A DNA stretch of 35,416 bases, taken from the IMG/VR virus record IMGVR_UViG_3300048586_000227, positions 1 through 35,416 of that record; one strand, written 5' to 3'. This document shows positions 8,810 through 17,187 of the stretch, piece by piece (within the stretch, counting starts at the first letter, position 1; each line of letters opens with the position of its first letter). A program made the position numbers and the translations under genes. The notes beneath the pieces were generated by a model. That model was not told the DNA's origin, made no database searches, and saw only the letters and a list, made by a program, of their open reading frames with translations. The stretch is from a virus.

Positions 8810-9126
8810 AGGGTTACCTCCAGATCGCCGAATTCATAGGTGCGGGCCGTGACCAGGATGCGTTCCGGCGATTCTTCGCTGATCAGGATGGTGCCCGGGA
8901 TCAGGCGCACGTCGTTCTCGACCAGCAGCTCAATCTCGGTCATCACATCGGCGCGCAGGGTAGGGCTGCGCTCGCCGATGAGCTTGCGGGCCAGCCCCGA
9001 CTCCATGATGCGGTGCTTGATGTCCTGGCCGATGCTGTGGCGATCCTGGGTGAGGCGCGGCTGGCCGCCGGCATCGAGCTGCCATGCACCGTCTATCACC
9101 AGGATGTCGATGTATTTGGGTTCGCT
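8806..9126 (-). CDS. Small baseplate protein, W/gp25-like position (DUF2590-type)
   Basis: The 106-residue product starts MSEPKYIDILVIDG and contains SIGQDIKHRIMESGLA, as in small phage baseplate proteins with a gp25/W-like role. The ATG at 9126 has GGAG at a good distance and lies two bases after the tape-measure stop; the upstream in-frame ATG at 9147 would overlap that gene by 19 bases. The DUF2590 assignment is from memory and tentative. Confidence 0.65.
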   Translation of the reverse strand, partial: SEPKYIDILVIDGAWQLDAGGQPRLTQDRHSIGQDIKHRIMESGLARKLIGERSPTLRADVMTEIELLVENDVRLIPGTILISEESPERILVTARTYEFGDLEVTL

Positions 9127-9128
9127 CA

Positions 9129-11012
9129 TCACCGCGTCTCCAACCATGCGTTCTCGGCCATCTGCTCCGGCGTCATCGGGCTCTGGCTGGTCATGTGCAC
9201 TTCGCCGATGTGAATGGCCTTGGTCGGCTTCTGGTTGGCGGTTGTTGCAGCCGCATTGGCCTGGATCAGCTGCTGGCCAATGCCACCGGAGGGAATGCTG
9301 CTCTGGCCGCCCTGGCGATAACGGGCGAGCGGGGCATTGATGTTCTCGGGGTTTGGCAGGTTGAGGTCAGGCATTGCAGAGCTGATATCCAGGTCAACCC
9401 CTGGCAATACATTGAGTTTTTCCAGTACCCATTGGATGGCTTTACCCACGGCCCAGATAGGCGATAGCAACAGCTTGAAGACTGTTCCTAGAATGGTTCC
9501 AGCTGCCTCCCCGAGTGCGATCATGTTGGTGAAGGCGCCTGAGGCTTCATTGGTTGTTCCAAGCCACTGGGCGATGATGCCGATCAGACTGGATACGCCA
9601 TCCCAGATCACCGGCAAAATGGCGGCCCAAGGCTCGAATACGGTTGATATAGCTGGGGCCATGGCAGAGATGAGACCGCTGAAAAATGCTTTGATGGGTT
9701 CCCACCACATCACAAGAGCTGCAATGGCAGCGACTACTGCCAGAATGGGCCACGCTAGAGCCCCGAATACGATACCCAGACCCACGACGGCCAACTGAGC
9801 CATTCCGACGAGCAGCAACCAAGCGCCGGTAACCACTCCCAGACCGATAAAAGCCAGAGCGGCATAGCTGATCACCTTGGTGAGGTTCGGGAAGAGGTGA
9901 GTCCAGCGCAGCACATCATTGGCGCCATCAGCAAAGGCGCCGACCACGGCATTGATGGCGGGCAGCACCACGCCAAAGGCGGCGGCACGGATGGCGAACC
10001 AGCCTTGTTCCACCCGCTGCCACTGGTCTGTCATGGAAGCGGCCATCTGTTCGGCCTTACCCATGCCATGGGTGTTGGCCAGCGCGTTGATGTTGGTGGA
10101 GAGGGCCTTGGTGTTGGTCATCAGCAGCTTGATCATGGCCACTGCTTCATCCGAACCGAACGCCTTCTTGAGCTCGTCCCCCTCGGCCACGCTCAGGGTC
10201 TCGCCATAGCGCAACTTGAGTTTGTCCAGCACGGTCAGCACCGGCAGCATGTTGCCTGCCGAGTCGGTGAACTGCATGCCGAGCGCCTTCTGGGCGCCAC
10301 CGACACCAGCCAGGAACGACTTGAACTTGGTACCGGCCTCGCCCCCGCTCATGGTGGCTTGCAGTTGGCCGAGTACGGCGAACTGCTCATCCATCGAGAT
10401 GCCGGCGGCAGTGGCGTTGGCACCAATCGCCCCGAAAGCATCAGCCATACCCTGGCCGGTGGTCTTGAACATCTGAACTGCAGTGGCGGTTTTACCTGCC
10501 AAATCTTCCACCCAATTGGCCTTGCCCATCATCTTGGCCTGCTGCTCGAAGATGCCGTACATGGTGCCCATGTAGTTAGTGATGGTGGCGGTGTCTGCTT
10601 TGGTGGCCTTGGCCAAGGTGGTCGAGGCGCGGGTGAAGGCTGGCAACTCGTTCCCCTCCAGCCCGGCGATCGCAGACTGGATATCGTAGGAGGAGCGGAC
10701 TATCTCTGTGGCTGACTCGCCATACTTGACCGAGAGCGCGAGCGCCTCGCGCCCCAGTGCCCCGAGTACATCCTTTTGCACATCGAGGGAGGCGACTTCT
10801 CCGAGCGCCCTGTCCATCTCGATGGCAGGGCCAAGGGCTGACTGGATAGCCATGCCGCCGGCGGCCAAGGTGGTTGCGCCCATGGCCATGTTGCTCCAGC
10901 CCTGACGACCGGCCTTGCTGACCTTGTCGATCTGGCTGTTGATGCCCTGCAGGGGCTTGGTGACCTGATCCACCAGGGCCACTTGCATCATCAATTTTTC
11001 CATCCAGGCCAT
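9129..11012 (-). CDS. Tail tape measure protein T
   Basis: The 627-residue protein has the TP901-type tape-measure core (residues ~60-320) after a short N-terminal helix (LVDQVTKPLQGINSQIDKVSKAG). It also has a long hydrophobic block near residues 380-450, able to form two or three membrane segments. Tape measures set tail length and may pass into the host envelope at DNA injection. It directly follows the frameshifted chaperone genes: the E+E' stop lies seven bases before this ATG. Confidence 0.88.
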   Translation of the reverse strand: MAWMEKLMMQVALVDQVTKPLQGINSQIDKVSKAGRQGWSNMAMGATTLAAGGMAIQSALGPAIEMDRALGEVASLDVQKDVLGALGREALALSVKYGESATEIVRSSYDIQSAIAGLEGNELPAFTRASTTLAKATKADTATITNYMGTMYGIFEQQAKMMGKANWVEDLAGKTATAVQMFKTTGQGMADAFGAIGANATAAGISMDEQFAVLGQLQATMSGGEAGTKFKSFLAGVGGAQKALGMQFTDSAGNMLPVLTVLDKLKLRYGETLSVAEGDELKKAFGSDEAVAMIKLLMTNTKALSTNINALANTHGMGKAEQMAASMTDQWQRVEQGWFAIRAAAFGVVLPAINAVVGAFADGANDVLRWTHLFPNLTKVISYAALAFIGLGVVTGAWLLLVGMAQLAVVGLGIVFGALAWPILAVVAAIAALVMWWEPIKAFFSGLISAMAPAISTVFEPWAAILPVIWDGVSSLIGIIAQWLGTTNEASGAFTNMIALGEAAGTILGTVFKLLLSPIWAVGKAIQWVLEKLNVLPGVDLDISSAMPDLNLPNPENINAPLARYRQGGQSSIPSGGIGQQLIQANAAATTANQKPTKAIHIGEVHMTSQSPMTPEQMAENAWLETR

Positions 11013-11018
11013 CAGTCG

Positions 11019-11467
11019 TTATCCGTTCAGTGCTTTGGCAATGCCCTCGGCCACAGCGGCGGCGTTGGACTCTTGGTTGTGTTTGTCTAACCAGATGGCG
11101 CGAGCCAGGCTGTCGAGGTCGTCATCCTCATGGGGCAAGTAGTGGCGCCTCAGTGCCAGTACTTGCTCCAGTTGGTTGCGCTCGATGGCCTCGGCGCGCG
11201 CCGTCAGTTTTTTACGGTGATTTCCAGCTCGGGCGCGAACTCCTTGTTGATGGCGCCCGCCAGCTGCAGGGCGGCGCTGGGGCGCTTGAGCAGCTCATCG
11301 AGCGCCTCTTTGCTTTCCTGGCAGACGATTTTTTTCAGGTAGTTGTGAGCCGGTGCCACCTTGTCGTTTGGCATCATGTCGTTGATAAAGCCGTTGTAGG
11401 CCACCATGGTGGGGGCGAATTTCAGCTCTTTGCCGGCGACGTCCAGGGTGATGATCGGTGTTGCCAT
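11019..11467 (-). CDS. Tail assembly chaperone E+E', produced by -1 ribosomal frameshift
   Basis: The frame of gene E meets an ideal slippery heptamer A-AAA-AAC (plus-strand 11207-11213) one codon before its stop. Slipping back one base continues for 62 codons (LTARAEAIERNQLEQ to GIAKALNG) and stops at 11019, giving a 149-residue fusion. P2 makes E and E+E' in the same way, and lambda makes G and GT. The extension has no start codon of its own and fills the gap between E and T exactly. The frameshift is inferred from sequence. Confidence 0.8.
11204..11467 (-). CDS. Tail assembly chaperone E
   Basis: The 87-residue soluble protein (MATPIITLDVAGKELKF) sits between the spanin genes and the tape measure, the place of P2 gpE. 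Such proteins coat the tape measure before tube polymerisation. It starts in a TAATG overlap with the outer spanin gene and ends just after the slippery heptamer, so most ribosomes should give this short form and a minority the E+E' fusion. Confidence 0.8.
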   Translation of the reverse strand: MATPIITLDVAGKELKFAPTMVAYNGFINDMMPNDKVAPAHNYLKKIVCQESKEALDELLKRPSAALQLAGAINKEFAPELEITVKN

Positions 11468-11763
11468 TAGTTGTTTTCCTCTTGTTCAATCCAGTTGTTC
11501 AGGGTGTTGATTTGGGTTTGGCAGCGGCGAATTGTCGTCTGCAGGGTGGGGATAAACCGCACGGCATCGCCGTAGGTGGTCCCCGTAAAGTCAGGCTCCG
11601 GGCAGTTGGGCACCAGCCCCGGCGGTGGTAGCCGCTTCACTACCTGGGTTTTCACCACTGTGGTGGGCTGGCTGGAGCAGGCGCAGAGCGCCAACAGGCA
11701 GAGGCTCACGAGCGCAATCCGGGCGGCCTGCCGGTGGCGTGGCCAAGGCTTGTTGCAGTTCAT
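11467..11763 (-). CDS. Outer-membrane spanin lipoprotein (Rz1/LysC-like), nested
   Basis: The 98-residue product has a basic N-terminus, a hydrophobic segment (IALVSLCLLALCAC) and a lipobox-like LCAC with the lipidated cysteine around residue 29, followed by a Pro-rich part (RLPPPGLVPNCPEP). Its first ~170 bases lie inside the inner spanin gene in another frame, the classic nested Rz/Rz1 arrangement of P2 lysB/lysC. It pairs with the inner spanin to fuse inner and outer membranes at lysis. Confidence 0.82.
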   Translation of the reverse strand: MNCNKPWPRHRQAARIALVSLCLLALCACSSQPTTVVKTQVVKRLPPPGLVPNCPEPDFTGTTYGDAVRFIPTLQTTIRRCQTQINTLNNWIEQEENN

Positions 11764-12022
11764 CGGCGGTTTTCCTGTTCTGGTTGTCGAGCTCGGCCAA
11801 GGCGGCGTTCTGGTCGTTAAGCAGCAGGCGCAAGCCCTTCGTTATCAACTGCTGTTCCTGTAGCTCAGTGGCCTGCTGGCTGTTGACCGTCTGCAGATTG
11901 GTGATCGTGGTTTGCTGCTCGGTCATGGTGCGCTGCATGTCCACCGTGCGGCGGTGGGTGACATAGAGCGCCAGCACCAGGAGCAGTCCCACTATCCCCA
12001 TGACCTTGCTGAGGGCGCTCAT
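11591..12022 (-). CDS. Inner-membrane spanin (Rz/LysB-like)
   Basis: The 143-residue product starts with a single membrane segment (VMGIVGLLLVLALYV) and continues as a coiled coil rich in Gln, Thr and Leu (residues ~30-90), the usual i-spanin design. The gene starts in an ATGA overlap with the endolysin gene, and the outer spanin is encoded inside its 3' part in another frame. The Gly/Ala-rich tail is shaped by that dual coding. Confidence 0.78.
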   Translation of the reverse strand: MSALSKVMGIVGLLLVLALYVTHRRTVDMQRTMTEQQTTITNLQTVNSQQATELQEQQLITKGLRLLLNDQNAALAELDNQNRKTADELQQALATPPAGRPDCAREPLPVGALRLLQPAHHSGENPGSEAATTAGAGAQLPGA

Positions 12023-12480
12023 GCCAGCACCCCGCCGAATTCGGTGAACTTGGCCAGCAGGTCAGCCAGCTTGTGCTCACGCTGGCCATAACCTGCGCCC
12101 GGCAGGCTGGCCCAGATGTTGGCGCACTTGGCGATCGCCTGGGGGATGCGACCATCGATCACATCGGCCAGCGCTTTGCGCTCGCGGATCAACTGGATTG
12201 CCCAGGCATCTTGTGACTCAGGGCCAAAGTCCGGCAGGCCGAGCTGGTCACGGTAGTGGGGCCAGTGTTTCGACAGGTGCTGATAGCGGCCGGCAGCCGT
12301 GCTGACCAGGCGTGGGTTCACCTGCACCTTGACGTTGGGGTGGGTGCGGTAGTCGGTGAACAAACCCGCCGGGTTGACCAGCTTGTTGTAACCGTCATCG
12401 CCGAGCCCTTTGGTACCCTCGGAAAAGGCGAGCGTGTCGAGAAAGGCGGCCACTTGCGGGTGGCATTTACTGCGCGGCAT
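12019..12480 (-). CDS. Endolysin: lambda R-type lytic transglycosylase (GH104)
   Basis: The 153-residue protein follows the lambda R pattern along its length: FLDTLAFSEGTKG near the N-terminus (catalytic Glu in SEGT, residue ~17), LFTDYRTHP, STAAGRYQHLSKHW, FGPESQDAWA and IWASLPGAGYGQ. It cleaves the glycan strand of peptidoglycan, forming anhydromuramic ends. No signal sequence is present, so export depends on the holin encoded just upstream, whose gene it overlaps by 14 bases. Classic P2 uses a different lysozyme family, so the cassette is modular. Confidence 0.9.
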   Translation of the reverse strand: MPRSKCHPQVAAFLDTLAFSEGTKGLGDDGYNKLVNPAGLFTDYRTHPNVKVQVNPRLVSTAAGRYQHLSKHWPHYRDQLGLPDFGPESQDAWAIQLIRERKALADVIDGRIPQAIAKCANIWASLPGAGYGQREHKLADLLAKFTEFGGVLA

Positions 12481-12802
12481 TGCTGTCCTCCTTCTTACGA
12501 AGTATCAGAGCCGCACGGTCGCGGATGATGTCGATCCCAAGTAGTCCCACCATGCCACCCAGTAACGGGGTGGCCTCCTGGGGGATCCCGAGCAAGTGGG
12601 TCCCGGTGGCGGCCGCCAGGGTGATGAGGCCACACAACAGGGATTCGATCAGCCGGCGGCGACCCCGCCCACCGGCATAGGTGATGCGCAGGAAGGCGAT
12701 GGCAAGTGCCAGCAGTGCCCCATAGACAGCAGGCCAGTTGTCCATCAGCCAGGCCAGCAGGGCGGCCCAGAGGGTGGGGTCTTTGTTTGGCATAGGGTTC
12801 AT
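12467..12802 (-). CDS. Holin
   Basis: The 111-residue protein starts MNPMPNKDPTLW and has three predicted membrane segments (around WPAVYGALLALAIAFLRI, LIESLLCGLITLAAATGTHLL and PLLGGMVGLLGIDI) and a charged C-terminus, fitting class I phage holins. It precedes the endolysin and spanins, forming the lysis cassette. The ATG at 12802 is chosen because it gives a normal holin N-terminus; a longer open frame exists upstream but overlaps the zinc-finger gene. A second ATG lies three codons downstream, so a dual start is possible. Confidence 0.75.
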   Translation of the reverse strand: MNPMPNKDPTLWAALLAWLMDNWPAVYGALLALAIAFLRITYAGGRGRRRLIESLLCGLITLAAATGTHLLGIPQEATPLLGGMVGLLGIDIIRDRAALILRKKEDSNAAQ

Positions 12803-12818
12803 ATCCCGTTCTCGATGC

Positions 12819-13028
12819 TTATTGGCCGCGACGCTCTGCGCGGCTCTGGCAGGGCACACACTTGCGTACCCCTGGTACTCGCTGGCGGCGTTCCTCCGGG
12901 ATCGGGTCATCGCACGCTTCACAAAGGTGCAAGCTCTCGCCCTGGTAGTGGCTGCGGCCAAGCTGGTTATCCAACTGGGCCGCCAGCATCCGCTCGGCGT
13001 GTTGGGTGGCGCGGTCGATCAGATCCAT
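12819..13028 (-). CDS. DksA/TraR-family zinc finger protein
   Basis: The 69-residue protein has a helical N-terminal half and a four-cysteine zinc finger (Cys36, Cys39, Cys57, Cys60, CEAC-x17-CVPC), typical of short TraR-like proteins in P2-like phages. Such proteins bind the RNA polymerase secondary channel and change promoter selectivity. It lies between tube and holin genes, so it would be made late. Confidence 0.85.
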   Translation of the reverse strand: MDLIDRATQHAERMLAAQLDNQLGRSHYQGESLHLCEACDDPIPEERRQRVPGVRKCVPCQSRAERRGQ

Positions 13029-13031
13029 CCG

Positions 13032-13487
13032 TTAGCCCTTGAGGTGACGGGTATCGTCATCCGACAGGTACGGCACGCCGTTGATGTGCACGAAGTCGGG
13101 GGAGGTGACGAACCCCTTGACCTTGTGCACCCCCTTGCTGCCGCCCTTGGGATCGACATCGAGCAGGTCGGAGAGCAGCAGCTTCACGCCGAAGGCTTCC
13201 ACCTTCATGGTCTCGTCGCCGGTGTCGGCGTAGAACAGCACATCGTCCGGCTTCATACCGCGCCAGCTACCGGCCCGCTTGGCCGCATCGCCCAGCAGGG
13301 TGAAGTTCTTGGCGTCGAGCTCGAACTCCAGCTCTGCGGCCACATCCCCATCGACATAGCCATCAGGGATGCCACGGGTTTGCGCCACGGCGCTGTTGTC
13401 GGTGATGGAGAGGCTGGCCTTCTCGATGTGCACCATGGTGCCCATCAGGGTGGTGTCGAAGGACTGGCCTGAAATACGGCGGGTCAT
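13032..13487 (-). CDS. Tail tube protein (DUF2597-type)
   Basis: The 151-residue protein follows the sheath gene by three bases, as P2 FII follows FI. Features such as GTMVHIEKASLSITDNSAVAQ and the beta-rich body fit the tube proteins of the HP1/K139 branch, which differ in sequence from P2 FII. It should polymerise around the tape measure. The family name is from memory. Confidence 0.75.
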   Translation of the reverse strand: MTRRISGQSFDTTLMGTMVHIEKASLSITDNSAVAQTRGIPDGYVDGDVAAELEFELDAKNFTLLGDAAKRAGSWRGMKPDDVLFYADTGDETMKVEAFGVKLLLSDLLDVDPKGGSKGVHKVKGFVTSPDFVHINGVPYLSDDDTRHLKG

Positions 13488-13490
13488 GGG

Positions 13491-14615
13491 TTAGCCCTCC
13501 CCGTTGTTGAGGCTCAAATCGAGCATGATGTTGACGGTGATCCCCTTTGGACAATCCACAGTGCGCACCACCACATAGATGGAGACCAGGTTCTTGGCGG
13601 TCCACTTGATGGTGATGTCGCCATCCTTGGGGGAGGCGATGTCGCCCGGGAACGGCTGGCCGTTGATGGTGGTAGCGCTTGCCATCTGACGCAGGTCCTT
13701 GCCGAAGAACATGACGGCGGCGGCGGTGCTGCCCGGGGTGGAGTTGAACGAGCGGTCACCGATGCGGGCGATGGCGCGCAGGCGCATCCGGCGGGCGACC
13801 TTGTAGGCTACTCGCAGGTTTTCGATCACCTGGTAGTCGCCGCCCTCGGCGTCCAGGGTGCGGCCATCGGCCCAATAGGTGCCGTCAAAGTCCGGGTACC
13901 ACATCGGCACCGAGTAGCGGCTTTGCTCCAGGGTCTGCAGGGTGGCCAGCGGCAGTTCGGTGCCGTCCTTGTCCTTGGGGATAGCGCCAAGGCCGACCAC
14001 GGCGCCGGTTTTCACCCGGCAAGGGCTATCAGCGATGCTCACTGCGCGGTTGCACAGGCGGCCGGCGTAAGCCCCGATGAGGTTGGGCCACAGCTGCGGG
14101 ATCAGGGAGACCGATTCAGCCGCGATGCCATCCTGCAGGGCGGCCAGTTCTGCCTCGTATTCGCTCCAGTCCTGACCGCCCTCGGTGGTGGAGACAATGC
14201 CCGGCACCGCCAGCAGCATGGCTTGCCAGCGACCCCACTTGGCGATCAGCTCCTGGTTGAGGGCGTGGGCGGCGTTGATTTTGGTCGCATCCCACTCCTG
14301 CCCCAGCACCACGACTGCTTCGAATGACTGGGTTTTCTGGGCGGTGCGAACGGCATCCTTCCAATCCATGTCGGTCGGCAGCACGAAGGCGGCGGCCGTC
14401 CAGTTCTGGCCGGCGTTGTCGCGGGCGGCCAGCAGGTTGGTTTTCAGTTCGCTGTCAGCCTCGCCCAGCAGCGTGTCAAAGTCAGACTGGGTATTGAGCG
14501 AGAGCAGCTTGTTGGTGTTGGTCGGCGCACTGCCGATGAACAGCAGGTGACGCTCGACTTCCGTCACGGGCCCCTGCATCTGGTTCAAGTTGTTGATCTG
14601 TACATAAGGCCACAT
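13491..14615 (-). CDS. Contractile tail sheath protein (DUF2586-type)
   Basis: The 374-residue protein (MWPYVQINNLNQMQGPVTEVERHLLF) resembles sheath proteins of HP1-like phages, with a C-terminal strand region (DGDITIKWTAKNLVSIYVVVRTV) that would link neighbouring subunits. It precedes the tube gene. A contractile sheath fits the J/I/W baseplate and VgrG-like spike downstream and confirms a myovirus morphology. Confidence 0.8.
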   Translation of the reverse strand: MWPYVQINNLNQMQGPVTEVERHLLFIGSAPTNTNKLLSLNTQSDFDTLLGEADSELKTNLLAARDNAGQNWTAAAFVLPTDMDWKDAVRTAQKTQSFEAVVVLGQEWDATKINAAHALNQELIAKWGRWQAMLLAVPGIVSTTEGGQDWSEYEAELAALQDGIAAESVSLIPQLWPNLIGAYAGRLCNRAVSIADSPCRVKTGAVVGLGAIPKDKDGTELPLATLQTLEQSRYSVPMWYPDFDGTYWADGRTLDAEGGDYQVIENLRVAYKVARRMRLRAIARIGDRSFNSTPGSTAAAVMFFGKDLRQMASATTINGQPFPGDIASPKDGDITIKWTAKNLVSIYVVVRTVDCPKGITVNIMLDLSLNNGEG

Positions 14616-14619
14616 GGCG

Positions 14620-15306
14620 TTATTTCCCCTTCATGCCTTGCTTGTTGACGTCCCAGCCGTAGTTGATGCTCTGCAGCGCACGGGCAAAGGCCTGTTCGCG
14701 TTGCTTGGTGTTGGCGCCCAGGAACGGGCGGGCTGGCAGCTGGATCTCCCAGCTCTCTTTGACCGGTTCATCCTTGAGCTTCTTGATCAGCAACCCTGCC
14801 TGGGCGTAGTTGAGGTTGCCCGTTATCCAGCCCAGCGAGGCCGAGCGGTATGCCCGTTTGCGTTTGCCTGGGCGCTTGAACCCCAGCTCGCGCAGCTTGC
14901 GGGCTTGTGCCTTGCTGGCCTGCTTGTTCTTGCCGCCATCGCTGGGGGCAATACGGCGCCGGCTGATTGCCGTCACCTTGTAGGTGTGCCCCTTCTGGTG
15001 GGTATTGGCGATGACTCCGGCGTGGGCGCTCATGGTGCCCTTGGTGAAGCCCAGTTCAGCCACGTCCTGGCGTGGCTCTCGGATCAGCAACAGCTTGGGC
15101 AGGCCACGCAACATCTTGCGTTTGCCCCGCTTGCGCGGCGCCCACGGCTGGCCGTTGGGGTCTTGTTGCTGGCGCACGTTACGGGCTGCCAGCTTCTTCA
15201 TCTCATTGGCCGCTCGCCATACCAGGCGCTTGCGCTTCTTGGGCGGCAGGGCCAGCAGGTTGAGCTGGTCTTTGCCACGACGGGTATCCAGCGTGATGCT
15301 GATCAT
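14620..15306 (-). CDS. Tail completion/virion morphogenesis protein S-like
   Basis: The 228-residue protein is very basic and contains NGQPWAPRKRGKRKM, a hallmark of the phage virion morphogenesis family that includes P2 gpS. It overlaps the preceding gene (ATGA), giving the P2 order R-S. It probably helps terminate tails and join them to heads. It is longer than P2 gpS (about 150 residues); the extra length seems to be the Lys/Arg-rich insertion near residues 115-165. Confidence 0.78.
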   Translation of the reverse strand: MISITLDTRRGKDQLNLLALPPKKRKRLVWRAANEMKKLAARNVRQQQDPNGQPWAPRKRGKRKMLRGLPKLLLIREPRQDVAELGFTKGTMSAHAGVIANTHQKGHTYKVTAISRRRIAPSDGGKNKQASKAQARKLRELGFKRPGKRKRAYRSASLGWITGNLNYAQAGLLIKKLKDEPVKESWEIQLPARPFLGANTKQREQAFARALQSINYGWDVNKQGMKGK

Positions 15307-15827
15307 GACGGGTCACCGATCTGGTGATGGCCGGTATCACCCACGTTCAGGTCGATATGGTCGGCCACCCAGATTTCATACGGACCCACTTTCCAGCGTT
15401 TGCCCATCCAGTTGATCGGGCCTTGCGGATGCTCGATAAGTCGAAGCGGTTCGGTAAAGGCGAGCTGGATCTCGAGATCGGCTGTCTTCTCATCGTTCGG
15501 GGTGACGGCGTACTCGGGATCGCCCAGGTCGAATTTCTCGCGGAATGGGTCGTTCTCCTGCACCCAAGAGGCGACAGCGGCCAGCACAATGCTCGGATCC
15601 AGTTCGCGAAACGGCAGCTGCTCGATGGTGAACACCGCCTGATAGGTGAGCCATGCCACATCCACTCCGGTGGGGCCCATGTTTTTGGGCTCCAGCCGAA
15701 TGGTGCCGTTCTCCATCCAGCTATCGAGCGTCTTGTGAGACTTGGCCGGCAACACCCGCAACAGCTCGGCGTGGAGCGCCTGCAGGAAGTAGCCCTGGGC
15801 CTGTTGCTCGTTCATGTCGTTACTCAT
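15303..15827 (-). CDS. Tail completion protein R-like
   Basis: The 174-residue acidic protein contains DVAWLTYQAVFTIEQLPFRELDP and a tail ending in DIDLNVGDTGHHQIGDP, consistent with the P2 gpR tail family. It overlaps both the head completion gene and the S-like gene by ATGA. Role inferred from family resemblance and position. Confidence 0.75.
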   Translation of the reverse strand: MSNDMNEQQAQGYFLQALHAELLRVLPAKSHKTLDSWMENGTIRLEPKNMGPTGVDVAWLTYQAVFTIEQLPFRELDPSIVLAAVASWVQENDPFREKFDLGDPEYAVTPNDEKTADLEIQLAFTEPLRLIEHPQGPINWMGKRWKVGPYEIWVADHIDLNVGDTGHHQIGDPS

Positions 15828-16285
15828 ATCAGCGAGACCCCGGCACGGCGCTTGCCCTTGATACTGCGTACCAACTGCTGACTCTCTGCCAGCAGTTGGG
15901 CGCGTTGGTCTGGCGATCGCTCTACCTGGTTGTTGGCGGTCGCCCGCTCGGTGACGCTGGCGAACTCGGGTAGCAGCGCAGACTTGGCACGGGCAAAGAC
16001 GGCGGCCAGGTACTGCTCGGTCAGGGCATTGGTGCCGCCTTCCAGGCTGGGCCCGGGTACCTCGGCGGCGGTGGTGTAGCCCTTGCCCAGCAGCGTGGCC
16101 TGATGGCTCGCCAGCTGCAGGTTGATTTCAGAGACGGCGGCCAGCAGGGCTGCGCCGGTGGTCTGGGTATCCAGATCGGCAGGCGTGGCGCGGCGGCGCT
16201 CAAAATCGGCGACGGCCACATCTGGCCAGAACCCGTCATTGCGGATAGTGGCGGTGCTGTAGTCGATGTCCTTGCCTGCAAACAT
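15824..16285 (-). CDS. Head completion/stabilisation protein L
   Basis: The 153-residue product (MFAGKDIDYSTATIRNDGFWPDVAVADFERRR) fits the P2 gpL family, which closes the filled head. The ATG at 16285 has AGGGG seven bases upstream; a GTG at 16336 in the same frame has no such site. It starts 170 bases after the small terminase stop, the largest gap in this operon. Confidence 0.8.
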   Translation of the reverse strand: MFAGKDIDYSTATIRNDGFWPDVAVADFERRRATPADLDTQTTGAALLAAVSEINLQLASHQATLLGKGYTTAAEVPGPSLEGGTNALTEQYLAAVFARAKSALLPEFASVTERATANNQVERSPDQRAQLLAESQQLVRSIKGKRRAGVSLI

Positions 16286-16455
16286 GTCTGGACCCCTGTT
16301 GATGCTTGCCAATGTGAACACCACTTCCCCGATCACTCAGGTCGCCGATGACGCGGCGAGAAAAGGTGCACCCCTGAAGCCACGGATCACAGGATTCGGC
16401 GGTTGCCTTGCGGCTTGCCTATCCTCCCCGCCGGGGTGCGGTGGCGCGGAGAGTC

Positions 16456-17184
16456 TTATTGCTCCGGATTCAGCGCCCGCAGGCGCATGGCAATCTTTTG
16501 GCGCAAGGTGCCGACGCCCACCTTGCCGTGCAGCTTGTCGGCCTGGGCCAGCCAGTGATCGGCTTGCTCCAGGGTGGCGCTGTCACCCACGGCGCTCGGG
16601 CGGGGCTGACCGTCGTGGTCACGTAGCAGCAGGCAACCGGCGGCCTTGAACCACTTGGCGGTCAACCGCTCGTTGAGGCGCCAGTCATTGCGCACCTTGT
16701 CGAACACCCGGGAGAACCAGGGCTCGACGGCATGACCTTCGGCGGCTTGTTTCTCGGCCCACTCCAGCACGGTGTCGGCCACAAAGTGGGCCCAGTCGCG
16801 CTTGATGTTGTTCGGGGTGCGCTGGCCCTGCGTGATGGCGAGCTCTGCCCAGGCAATGCCTGCGTCGAAATCGCCAACGTCAAAGGCCCAGATGATGAGG
16901 CGCTGAAACAGCTCGTTCTGGTAGGGCTGGCCCGACTCAGCGACAGCAGCCAGATAGCGCTCCACATAGGGGCGGTACTTGGGCATCAGCTCATCGCGTT
17001 TCATGTTCACCCGGTCACCGATGCGAGCCAGTTTGCGCAGCCGGACAATGTCCTGTTCCAGGGCAACCAGTTGCAGGTGCAGGCTGTCAGCCACTGCACC
17101 GGTGGCCATGCCAGAGCAGGCGGCCTGCTCGGCCCCCTGCATGGCTTGAACGCGCTGCTTGTGACGTTGACCGGGTGAGCTCAT
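16456..17184 (-). CDS. Terminase small subunit M
   Basis: The 242-residue protein is close to the length of P2 gpM (~247) and carries its pattern: an N-terminal basic helix (RHKQRVQAMQ), a central helical body (YRPYVERYLAA, LIIWAFDVGDFDAGIAWAELAI) and a Leu-rich end. It binds cos DNA and works with the large subunit P to start packaging. It begins four bases after the capsid gene. Confidence 0.85.
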   Translation of the reverse strand: MSSPGQRHKQRVQAMQGAEQAACSGMATGAVADSLHLQLVALEQDIVRLRKLARIGDRVNMKRDELMPKYRPYVERYLAAVAESGQPYQNELFQRLIIWAFDVGDFDAGIAWAELAITQGQRTPNNIKRDWAHFVADTVLEWAEKQAAEGHAVEPWFSRVFDKVRNDWRLNERLTAKWFKAAGCLLLRDHDGQPRPSAVGDSATLEQADHWLAQADKLHGKVGVGTLRQKIAMRLRALNPEQ

Positions 17185-17187
17185 GAA

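Noticed and set aside
9897-10715. 272-residue plus-strand frame opposite the tape measure
   Set aside because: Gly/His-rich reverse-frame artefact of the tape measure gene.
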